In this document: piece after piece, positions 1-5,419 of the stretch
Position numbering within the stretch: the stretch's first letter is position 1
Layout: every line of letters begins with the position of its first letter
IMG/VR virus record: IMGVR_UViG_3300036832_000799
Coordinates: 1-24,172 of that record
Direction: 5' to 3' (one strand)
Source of the DNA: a virus
Length of the DNA: 24,172 nt
The notes under the pieces: model-generated
What the model saw: only the letters and a program-made list of their open reading frames with translations
The model's database searches: none
Told to the model about the DNA's origin: nothing
Position numbers and translations under genes: made by a program

Positions 1-150
1 CGAGGCCGCTTCGTGCATTACGACGAAGACGTTTTGCGCCAGGATTTCAGGGTCTGGCCGATCTTGAGCCTTAAATCCCGCAATTATCCACTCAGCACCA
101 GCGCGCCGCATTTCTGGAGTAATGACCGGCGAGCGGTTTACATTAGTCAT
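1..150 (-). CDS. Small conserved phage protein, partial (runs off left edge)
   Basis: The first 50 residues are visible, and the frame is open to the window edge. The ATG at 150 overlaps the last 8 bases of the upstream gene (stop TAA at 145-143), so this is the next member of the leftward chain of overlapping small genes. The visible protein begins MTNVNRSPVITPEMRRAG and continues without a stop. An 'ITPEM-x2-AG' start followed by a short helix is a pattern I know from small phage proteins of unknown function, often 70-100 aa long; that is family knowledge, not a database result. No enzymatic motif is visible. A second in-frame ATG at 111 is possible, but the overlap favours 150. Confidence 0.6.
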   Translation of the reverse strand, partial: MTNVNRSPVITPEMRRAGAEWIIAGFKAQDRPDPEILAQNVFVVMHEAAS

Positions 151-340
151 GGAAGTCCCGCTGGAACACCAGCGTCTCCAATACCGCCTGCATCGCCCTG
201 ATCTGATAATCGGCCCGCTCCGGGGTCATCTTGCGGTCGGCGACGCGGCGCGGGTAGACACGGCGGCGCAGCTCGAGTTCCCGCTCGACGCACTTGATTT
301 GCTCGTCGAGCGTCACCGGCAGGGCGAGTTGCCCGGTCAT
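143..340 (-). CDS. Small phage protein, 65 aa, basic helical
   Basis: A 65-residue soluble protein with no signal peptide or membrane segment. It is rich in Arg, Glu and Gln, with a central 'ELELRRRVYPRRV' segment followed by a helix containing 'ADYQIRAMQAVLETL'. This arrangement (TLxEQIxxVERE, RRRVYPR, then a second helix) matches a small family seen often in phages of Alphaproteobacteria, whose function I do not know. Its ATG overlaps the upstream gene's stop as ATGA, and its own stop overlaps the next start. This implies translational coupling and fixes the start. A DNA- or protein-binding accessory role is conceivable from the charge but not shown. Confidence 0.75.
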   Translation of the reverse strand: MTGQLALPVTLDEQIKCVERELELRRRVYPRRVADRKMTPERADYQIRAMQAVLETLVFQRDFHD

Positions 341-519
341 GCGAGATCGTCCGGCAGCCGCGCGGCGATGCTCTCAAGGGCCTCGGCCGTGCGCTCGTTG
401 GCCTCGGCAAGGCGCGTCAGGACGCGAACCACATCGTCCATGAACACACGCGCGCCTTCATCGAGTAGCTCAAGGCTGGCAAGGGCGTTGATCAATTGAT
501 CCGCTTGTTCGTCGGTCAT
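337..519 (-). CDS. Small helical acidic protein, 60 aa, unknown
   Basis: Unrecognised. It is predicted entirely helical and rich in Ala, Leu, Glu and Asp, with heptad-like spacing in 'LTRLAEANERTAEALESIAARL', so it could form a short coiled coil. It has no cysteines, signal peptide or membrane segment. Start and stop both form 4-base ATGA overlaps with the neighbours (517-519 and 337-340), which is good evidence that this short frame is translated as part of the leftward operon. It may be a small structural partner for a neighbouring protein, but nothing in the sequence identifies which one. Confidence 0.7.
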   Translation of the reverse strand: MTDEQADQLINALASLELLDEGARVFMDDVVRVLTRLAEANERTAEALESIAARLPDDLA

Positions 520-743
520 AGGTGCGCCCGCAAGGTCGAAACCAGCGCCTTATATCCGGCTTCGAGCCGGTCGATGTTGATCCCCAGCCCCTCGGCCTGT
601 TCACGGAACGCGTCGTCGCGCAGACAGCAGATCAGCTCGTCGATCGCTGACGGCGAAGCGTATTCGGCCGCCCGTTCGGCATCGGCGAGGGCTTCAAACG
701 CGATATAACGCAGGGCCAGTTCCGCCTTTTCTTCCTCGCTCAT
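516..743 (-). CDS. Small acidic protein, 75 aa, unknown
   Basis: Unrecognised. An acidic, Ala-rich helical protein starting MSEEEKAELALRY. It contains two Cys residues in the centre ('ELICCLRDD'), and its C-terminal half looks amphipathic. It is coupled by ATGA overlaps both to the ParB-like gene upstream (740-743) and to the 60-aa gene downstream (516-519). Third codon positions are G/C-rich, as in neighbouring genes. No domain can be named; its position directly behind the second ParB-like gene suggests co-expression with it. Confidence 0.7.
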   Translation of the reverse strand: MSEEEKAELALRYIAFEALADAERAAEYASPSAIDELICCLRDDAFREQAEGLGINIDRLEAGYKALVSTLRAHL

Positions 744-1627
744 GAGAGGCTCCTTCGCACTGCCTCGTTCAACGCTTCCGCGCCAAGGACCGTGTCCTCA
801 AATTCGGCGGCGCCATCACCGCCAAACGCCGTCACCAGCCAGTCGTGGAAATCGGGGACGACCCAAGCCCCGGCGATGTCCTGCATCGTTTGGGTCATCG
901 CATAGGAACGCAGCCGACGCAGCGCGATGAGGTCTTGCTTGAGCTGTTCGCGTTTGGCGAGTTCCGCCTTTTCGACCTCGGCCAGGCGCTGGTTATAGGC
1001 CCCGACCGCCTCCGGCAGGGTGAGCGTCTCTTCGTCGACCTGGTCGGCGAGGTCCGGCGCTTCGTTGCGCAGTCGGTACATATGACTCTTGGCGGCGGTC
1101 GCGACCTCGTCGCGGAGCTGCGCTTCCTTGAACGCGGTCTCGAACTTCACGCCGCCGTCGCGAACGCCAATCGCCAGATCGGGATGCTGGACGATCTGAC
1201 GGGCCTGTCGTAAGCGTTCGTAACTGCAAATACCCGACTCGTGTATTTGCTCGATCGCCGGGTCTATCTTTCGCCCGCGCGCGCCGCCCGCACCCGGTCC
1301 CTCCGGGTAGAGCATCGCCAGCGCCAGCGCCTGCTGGCCCTTGGTCATGTTGCGGCGGGTGATATTGGTGGAATAAATATAGGCGATCGGGTCCATCCCT
1401 TCCGGCAGATAGTCATAGCGCGGCGGGATATTGGCCATCTCGCAGGCGCGCTTGCGGTTGCGCCCGTCGAGAACCCACTTCCCGTCATGGCTGAGCATGA
1501 TCGGCAGGATGAGACCGTTCTGGGCGATGTCAGCCGCCAGGGCGAGCAGCTCGTCCTCCGACAACATCGGGAAGGCTTGGGTCGCCGGGTGTGGCGCCGG
1601 GTCGGGCATCATCCCTCCTTCTGGCAT
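740..1627 (-). CDS. ParB-like N-terminal domain protein (copy 1)
   Basis: A ParB/Srx-fold protein of about 295 aa. An N-terminal ParB-type domain is visible: 'HPATQAFPMLSEDEL', then 'LAADIAQNGL', then the nucleotide-binding-type motif 'LDGRNRKRACE' and 'STNITRRNMTKGQQALA', which correspond to the GxRR and ENxQRxxL boxes of ParB. A helix-turn-helix-like stretch follows ('GICSYERLRQARQIV'). The C-terminal half is helical and basic. ParB proteins bind DNA at specific sites and clamp it with CTP; phage ParB-like proteins can also act as transcription regulators or nucleases. No ParA ATPase is nearby, so a partition role is unproven. Start choice: ATG at 1627 has GGAG three bases upstream; a TTG at 1636 and ATGs at 1612 and 1609 behind AAGGAGGG are alternatives. 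It is a clear paralogue of the gene at 2173-3009. Confidence 0.85.
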   Translation of the reverse strand: MPEGGMMPDPAPHPATQAFPMLSEDELLALAADIAQNGLILPIMLSHDGKWVLDGRNRKRACEMANIPPRYDYLPEGMDPIAYIYSTNITRRNMTKGQQALALAMLYPEGPGAGGARGRKIDPAIEQIHESGICSYERLRQARQIVQHPDLAIGVRDGGVKFETAFKEAQLRDEVATAAKSHMYRLRNEAPDLADQVDEETLTLPEAVGAYNQRLAEVEKAELAKREQLKQDLIALRRLRSYAMTQTMQDIAGAWVVPDFHDWLVTAFGGDGAAEFEDTVLGAEALNEAVRRSLS

Positions 1628-1651
1628 TTGCTCCAACAGCCGCCCGAATTG

Positions 1652-2173
1652 TCACGCAGTTTTTGCTTCAGGCTGCCAGTGGCCTTCTTCTCGAATAAAG
1701 ACACCCCAGATCAATTCGGCGACCTTGCGGCCCTGGGTCAATTGATTGACGACCCAAGCCGCAAACAGCTCAGATTCTTTTGATTTGATGTTCGACCAGT
1801 GCAGCGCTGAGTTGGCATGATCCCGCGCTCGGCTCGATTCGGCCTGAACTGCCGTAAGCGGAGCCTTGTCGCTTTCGTAGAGATTGCCGGAATTGTCGCG
1901 GATGAGCCGGCCAGGCTCATAATCGAAGGCATCAAACCCAGGTAGCACGATCTGGCCTTCAGTCGGTGTGCCGCCTGGTCGAGCAACGGCGTCGATCAAA
2001 GCCTGCGCTGCTTTGCGTCGCGCCTTATCAATATCGAATGGCTCGGTTTCGATAAGTTTTTCGAGTAACTTCTGTTCGGAATAGCTGCCATCTTCATTGG
2101 GTTCGATCAACGCCTTGGCGCGATTAATCCTTTCTATTTGCCGTCTGCGCACCCGTGCTAGATCAATCTTCAT
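1652..2173 (-). CDS. Unknown 173-aa protein between the two ParB-like genes
   Basis: Unrecognised. The N-terminus is basic and helical (MKIDLARVRRRQIERINRAK). The centre carries 'LPGFDAFDYEPGRLIRDNSGN', and the rest is a mixed-charge helical region with several Trp. There is no membrane segment or signal peptide. Its ATG shares one base with the stop of the upstream ParB-like gene (TGATG), so it is translationally coupled. Codon use is somewhat less GC-rich than the neighbours (TTT, TCG, AAT and TTG are common), which hints at a separate origin for this gene between two ParB paralogues. It could be a partner or regulator of the ParB-like proteins, but this is inferred from position only. Confidence 0.75.
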   Translation of the reverse strand: MKIDLARVRRRQIERINRAKALIEPNEDGSYSEQKLLEKLIETEPFDIDKARRKAAQALIDAVARPGGTPTEGQIVLPGFDAFDYEPGRLIRDNSGNLYESDKAPLTAVQAESSRARDHANSALHWSNIKSKESELFAAWVVNQLTQGRKVAELIWGVFIREEGHWQPEAKTA

Positions 2174-3009
2174 CAGCCAATCCTCCGCTTTTCGAGAATG
2201 GCGAACGCGGCTCGCAACTGATCTTTTTGATCCGTATCGAGCGAGATGAGTTCGCCGAGTTCACCTGCCGCCACCATCGCGGCAACATGGGCCGCGAAGG
2301 TCGGCACCACTTCAGCCGCCGCACGATGCCCCTGCTCAATGGTGACCCGCTTCTTGCGGACGCGTTCGTTGGCCTCGCTGATCGCGCCGAACAATGTCAG
2401 CCGATCCTCAACGACCAGATCAGCGAGGTCGGGTGCTTCCTCGCGCAGGCGGTGCATCTGCGCCTCCTCCGAGGTCAGCGCGGTTTGCGCTGCTTTGACC
2501 GTGGCGAGCGCTTCATCGAGTTTCTGGATGCCGTCGCGCACCGCCAGCGCCAGTTCCTCCGAGAAGCGCAACACCTGACGGGCCTGCTTCAAGCGATCAT
2601 GACTAACGCCGCTAGTTTCTAGCGGCATTCTCGCTGGATCACTTTTGCCAGGACCACCCTGGCCGCCATCGGGATAGGCCAGCGCGAGGGCCATTGCGCG
2701 CTCGCCCTTGGTGATGTCGCGGCGTTCGCTGCGCGAGACAACAAAGGCGCGGACCTCGTCGTCATCCTTGAAGTCGACAGCGACATAGCGCGGTTCGACT
2801 CCGGCGATGGCGCACGCCCAGTCCCGGTTGCGGCCGTCGACGATGCCGACATCTTGTCCGTCGATCCGACCCTTAGTGATCGGGTCGCGCAGTCCGTGCG
2901 CCGCGATGTCAGCGGCAAGACTGGCGAGTTCGTCCTGGTGCATCAATCGGAAGCAATTGGCCGCTGGATGAATCAGCGGCGGAAAATACGGTTGTTGTTC
3001 ACCGTCCAT
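2173..3009 (-). CDS. ParB-like N-terminal domain protein (copy 2)
   Basis: A 278-aa ParB/Srx-fold protein. Visible in order: 'HPAANCFRLMHQDEL', 'LAADIAAHGLRDPI', 'GIVDGRNRDWACA' (the GxRR-type nucleotide-binding loop), 'SRSERRDITKGERAMALALAYP' (the ENxQR-like box), a helix-turn-helix-like segment 'GVSHDRLKQARQVL', then 'MHRLREEAPDLADLV', which is nearly identical to 'MYRLRNEAPDLADQV' in copy 1. It has a strong Shine-Dalgarno (GGGGGAGGG, CCTCC at 3015-3019 on the plus strand) five bases before the ATG at 3009. It is probably a DNA-binding protein of the early operon. Two diverged copies separated by one gene suggest duplication followed by specialisation. Confidence 0.87.
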   Translation of the reverse strand: MDGEQQPYFPPLIHPAANCFRLMHQDELASLAADIAAHGLRDPITKGRIDGQDVGIVDGRNRDWACAIAGVEPRYVAVDFKDDDEVRAFVVSRSERRDITKGERAMALALAYPDGGQGGPGKSDPARMPLETSGVSHDRLKQARQVLRFSEELALAVRDGIQKLDEALATVKAAQTALTSEEAQMHRLREEAPDLADLVVEDRLTLFGAISEANERVRKKRVTIEQGHRAAAEVVPTFAAHVAAMVAAGELGELISLDTDQKDQLRAAFAILEKRRIG

Positions 3010-3070
3010 TTATCCCTCCCCCTTTAGGCACCAGCGGTGCCTCGCGTTCTGCGAGAGACAGTTCGGCCAT
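2999..3070 (-). CDS. Possible 23-aa leader peptide ahead of ParB-like copy 2
   Basis: A short frame encoding MAELSLAEREAPLVPKGGG plus four residues. Its ATG lies one base after the TGA of the 107-aa gene, with GAGG about seven bases upstream. It ends 11 bases inside the ParB-like gene, and the strong Shine-Dalgarno of that gene lies in its last codons. Translation of this frame would pass ribosomes over the parB-like initiation site, so it could act as a coupling or leader peptide. It is too short to judge by composition and may be chance. Confidence 0.35.
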   Translation of the reverse strand: MAELSLAEREAPLVPKGGGINGR

Positions 3071-3071
3071 A

Positions 3072-3395
3072 TCAGATCGCCTCGTAGGGAAGGTCCGGAA
3101 GATGCCGGCGCGGGTGGACTTCGCGGTGCCCGGTGCGCACCTTCGCGGGCTCGGCTGACGGCCGTTTTGGCGGTTCCCAGCGTGGCGGCAGCTTTCCGGC
3201 GTGCCGCAGATGGCAGAAGGTGTCGTACAACTGAGCGACATCTGTCGCACACAGCCGCTCGGCGTCGGGGTGCTGGTCGAGCCGCATCACGTAGATCATG
3301 TTGCGGACGGGTTCGCGCGGCAGCTCATCCCAGAAAAGCTGGGGCACTTCCCGCCCCAGCCATTGCGCCACCACGAAATAGCACGGGCGCGGCAT
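3072..3395 (-). CDS. Unknown 107-aa protein
   Basis: Unrecognised. The N-terminal 70 residues look globular and mixed (MPRPCYFVVAQWLGREVPQL), with three cysteines (C5, C49, C61). The C-terminal 35 residues are Pro-, Arg- and His-rich, probably flexible and nucleic-acid-friendly. The ATG at 3395 shares one base with the upstream gene's TGA (TGATG), which supports the start. It sits between a GapR-like/AT-hook gene and a ParB-like gene in the same operon, so a DNA-related role fits the neighbourhood, but nothing in the sequence shows it. Confidence 0.7.
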   Translation of the reverse strand: MPRPCYFVVAQWLGREVPQLFWDELPREPVRNMIYVMRLDQHPDAERLCATDVAQLYDTFCHLRHAGKLPPRWEPPKRPSAEPAKVRTGHREVHPRRHLPDLPYEAI

Positions 3396-3940
3396 CAGGC
3401 TGCGCCGTTGGCGCTCCGGGGCTTGTTCCGGCTACCAGGCGGCCGTCCCCGCCGTTTTGGTTCCTCGGCCTCGCCGTCCGCCTTTGCCTTGGCTTCCTCC
3501 AGCGCTTCCTGCCCCTGCACCCAGGCGTCGTCAAAGACCTGATAAAGCAGCGAGCCCGGTGCCCACTTATTAAACGTCTGGCGGTCGTGCCCATGTCGGC
3601 CGGCGCTAAAGCCGTCGCTCTCGACCTTGCGCCGCTGGTGATCGCCGATCGTGCCGTCTGGCGGCGGCGGCACCGCTTCCAGCGTCAGCGGTTTGCCGAG
3701 AAGGCCCATATAGGTATGGAGCGCAAAGAACTCCTGCTGCCGCCGCTCGCCGGATATATCGGCCAGCTTGCGGGCGGTCAGGAAGGACTGCTTGACGATG
3801 CCGACCGACTCGATGCGCTTCATCACCTCGCGCCGCTCGCCAAGCGACTTGGTCACCGCCTCGCAGGCGGCCTGGTACTCGTCAAAGAACTCCAGAAACG
3901 TCGCCTGCGTGACGTTGCTGGTTAACTCGGTGCTTTGCAT
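3395..3940 (-). CDS. GapR-like/AT-hook DNA-binding protein (putative)
   Basis: A 181-aa protein with three visible parts. Residues 26-84 are helical, with 'ERREVMKRIES', 'GIVKQSFLTARKL' and 'ERRQQEFFALHTYMGLLG'. This spacing resembles the GapR/DUF2312-like DNA-binding proteins of Alphaproteobacteria and their phages. Residues 110-145 carry 'GFSAGRHGHDR', then 'WAPGS', 'YQVFDDAW' and 'GQ', like the ribosome-modulation-factor-like tail found on some phage GapR relatives. Residues 161-176 hold a textbook AT-hook core (RRGRPPG) plus more basic residues. It probably binds AT-rich DNA, which is notable because AT-rich islands flank it. The ATG at 3940 has GGAGG four bases upstream (3945-3949); a TTG at 3976 would add 12 residues but lacks a ribosome site. 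The family assignment is inference; the AT-hook is directly visible. Confidence 0.75.
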   Translation of the reverse strand: MQSTELTSNVTQATFLEFFDEYQAACEAVTKSLGERREVMKRIESVGIVKQSFLTARKLADISGERRQQEFFALHTYMGLLGKPLTLEAVPPPPDGTIGDHQRRKVESDGFSAGRHGHDRQTFNKWAPGSLLYQVFDDAWVQGQEALEEAKAKADGEAEEPKRRGRPPGSRNKPRSANGAA

Positions 3941-3975
3941 GGGGCCTCCAGCCGGGGGAATTACGGGAGGAAGCA

Positions 3976-4005
3976 ATTTTTGCTACGACAAATCGGTACG
4001 GTCAA
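3976..4005 (-). promoter_or_regulatory. Candidate sigma70-type promoter for the GapR-like/ParB operon
   Basis: On the minus strand TTGACC (4005-4000) is followed, 18 bases later, by AAAAAT (3981-3976). This gives a good -35 and a modest -10, and would start transcription about 30 bases before the ATG at 3940. It lies in the only sizeable non-coding gap of the leftward block. This is pattern matching by eye; no start site is known. Confidence 0.4.
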
Positions 4006-4035
4006 CAACAGAGCCCAATATTAGCAACAAATATT

Positions 4036-4071
4036 TTTCTTCGAATATTCTTATTTCGTTATTCGAAGAAA
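4036..4071. promoter_or_regulatory. Perfect 12-bp inverted repeat (operator or hairpin)
   Basis: Left arm TTTCTTCGAATA (4036-4047) and right arm TATTCGAAGAAA (4060-4071) are perfect reverse complements with a 12-base spacer. The arms contain TTCGAA, and the left arm runs into GAATATTC (4043-4050). It starts 8 bases past the stop of the 135-aa gene and about 30 bases upstream of the candidate promoter of the next gene. No clean T-run follows on either strand, so a dimeric-regulator operator is at least as likely as an intrinsic terminator. Confidence 0.6.
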
Positions 4072-4079
4072 TTATATTC

Positions 4080-4487
4080 TTAGAACAGCGAGGGTAGACT
4101 AGCTAAATCAACCCGTTGGCGTGGATTGGCCTCTGGTTGTGCCCGCGCGTGATCAACCGCCCAGTCGCGCAGCGCCATCCGCCACTGATACTCGGCCGCA
4201 TCGATCCGCCGCCCCCGTTCCCACACCTCGTAGGGGTTGGCCTCGGTGTCGCCGATGCGGGCGCGTAGACGCCGCGACCGCTCGGTCGGGCGGCACCAAT
4301 CCTCCGGCGCGGGGGTCATCTCGTAGGCGATCGGCTCGATAAACGGGCACGGCAGCCAGATCACCGCCGGCACCCACGGGCCGCCGCGCACCAATTTTAA
4401 TTTCATAAAGCACGGCTCGGGAAAGGCAGTGTAGCGGACGCCGCGAGTCAGTTGCGCGATGTCGAGTTGTCGGGCCGGTTGGCGCAT
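4080..4487 (-). CDS. Conserved phage protein, 135 aa, unknown
   Basis: The first gene of the leftward early block, reading away from the divergent control region. The protein has a hydrophobic Trp/Pro-rich centre ('LVRGGPWVPAVIWLPCPF'), then 'NPYEVWERGRRIDAAEYQWRMALRDWA', and ends 'NPRQRVDLASLPSLF'. This order (GGPWVPxxIW, PYxVWxRG, AEYxWxxALxDWA, VDLxxLPxLF) matches a conserved small protein of alphaproteobacterial phages and prophages, as I remember it; its function is unknown. It has no signal peptide. The ATG at 4487 has only a weak AGGA far upstream. A perfect 14-base palindrome (4489-4502) touches the start codon, so a bound regulator would block translation or transcription directly. 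Confidence 0.75.
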   Translation of the reverse strand: MRQPARQLDIAQLTRGVRYTAFPEPCFMKLKLVRGGPWVPAVIWLPCPFIEPIAYEMTPAPEDWCRPTERSRRLRARIGDTEANPYEVWERGRRIDAAEYQWRMALRDWAVDHARAQPEANPRQRVDLASLPSLF

Positions 4488-4621
4488 CGGAAAATATTTT
4501 CCTGATGTGCGGCACTAATATTAAATATTAGGCCACAAATATTGTGCGGAACGTTTGCGCGCTCCAGTCAAAAAAATGTACGATGACCACAATAAAGGTC
4601 AATCCTCTGCGGAGGAGCAGC
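4488..4621. promoter_or_regulatory. AT-rich divergent control region with three palindromes
   Basis: The region between the leftward gene starting at 4487 and the rightward gene starting at 4622. It holds three dyads within 58 bases: GGAAAATATTTTCC (4489-4502, perfect), CTAATATTAAATATTAG (4515-4531, 8-base arms around one A) and CACAAATATTGTG (4534-4546, 5-base arms around ATA). All share an AATATT-type core in otherwise GC-rich DNA. It presumably contains the divergent early promoters and their operators. I could not assign clear -35/-10 hexamers on either strand. Confidence 0.6.
4611..4615 (+). promoter_or_regulatory. Shine-Dalgarno deciding the GTG start at 4622
   Basis: GGAGG six bases before GTG 4622. 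Upstream in-frame candidates (GTG 4544 inside a palindrome, ATG 4583) have no ribosome site, so 4622 is preferred. Confidence 0.75.
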
Positions 4622-5407
4622 GTGACACTTGCCGATCCCCCCGGCCTTGGTCACAACCAGCCGCCCGAAGCCGACCGTCTCGACGCTGCCGCGCTGCTCG
4701 AGCGGCTCCGCCGCGACCACGAGGAACTGCTGCGCCGGTTTGTCGAACTGGAACACGGCGCCGGTCGCGTGCCCTCCGAAATCCTCAACGAGGAACAGGC
4801 GCAGCGGGCGGCCGATTTTATCGCCCAGTGCCACACCGCGACGGGCCAAGCCGACAAGGCGCACAAGAGCGAAAAGGCCCCCTATCTGGCGTGCAGCCGG
4901 GTGGTCGATCGGTTCTTCCTCGACCGCGTCAAGCGGTTTGCCGAGGACGTGATCGCGCCGGTCAACGCGGCGAGCGCCCTCTATCTCGAAAAAAAGCGGC
5001 AGCGCCAGCGTCAGGCCGAGGCGGCACAGCGCCAGCGCGCGCTGGAAGAACAGCGCCGGGCCGAGGCCGAGGCGCAGCGGCTCGCGGCCGAAGCCGCCGC
5101 CGCGACCAACCGCCAGAAAGCCGCCGATCTCGGCCGCCAGGCCGAGGAAGCGCAGGAGCGCGCCGAGACGGCGGCGACGATCGCCGAGGCACCCCCCGCC
5201 CCTGTCCGCATCCACGGCGATTACGGCACCACGGCCTACGCCAAGGAGCGCTACCTGTGGGAGGTCGTCGACCCGTTCAAAATCCCGATGAAGTACCTGC
5301 GCACCAATGACGAAGTGATCAGTCAGGACATCAATCGGGGCGGCGTGCGCGAGATTCCCGGTCTGCGCATCTGGCAGGAAAACAAGTTCATCGTCCGGAA
5401 GTGTTGA
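4622..5407 (+). CDS. Coiled-coil phage protein upstream of the RecT-like gene
   Basis: 261 aa from GTG 4622. The N-terminus carries 'DPPGLGHNQPPE', a short motif seen at the start of many alphaproteobacterial phage proteins. Residues 20-120 are helical with basic patches ('ADKAHKSEKAPYL', 'DRVKRFAEDVIAPV'). Residues 122-190 are a Gln/Arg/Glu/Ala-rich coiled coil. The C-terminus has 'GDYGTTAYAKERYLWEVVD', then 'IPMKYLRTNDEVI' and 'REIPGLRIWQ', a conserved tail (YLxxND-VI-x-G-R-IPGLRI) I associate with phage proteins encoded beside single-strand annealing recombinases. Spacing to recT-like is 12 bases, with GAGGAG for the next gene directly after the stop. A Gam-like or nuclease-partner role is possible from context but unproven. 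The long antisense frame on the other strand is a composition shadow. Confidence 0.85.
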   Translation: MTLADPPGLGHNQPPEADRLDAAALLERLRRDHEELLRRFVELEHGAGRVPSEILNEEQAQRAADFIAQCHTATGQADKAHKSEKAPYLACSRVVDRFFLDRVKRFAEDVIAPVNAASALYLEKKRQRQRQAEAAQRQRALEEQRRAEAEAQRLAAEAAAATNRQKAADLGRQAEEAQERAETAATIAEAPPAPVRIHGDYGTTAYAKERYLWEVVDPFKIPMKYLRTNDEVISQDINRGGVREIPGLRIWQENKFIVRKC

Positions 5408-5419
5408 GGAGAAGCCTTT

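Noticed and set aside
3976-3976. TTG start at 3976 for the GapR-like protein
   Set aside because: ATG 3940 has GGAGG at proper distance, while the TTG lies within the candidate -10 element of the promoter.
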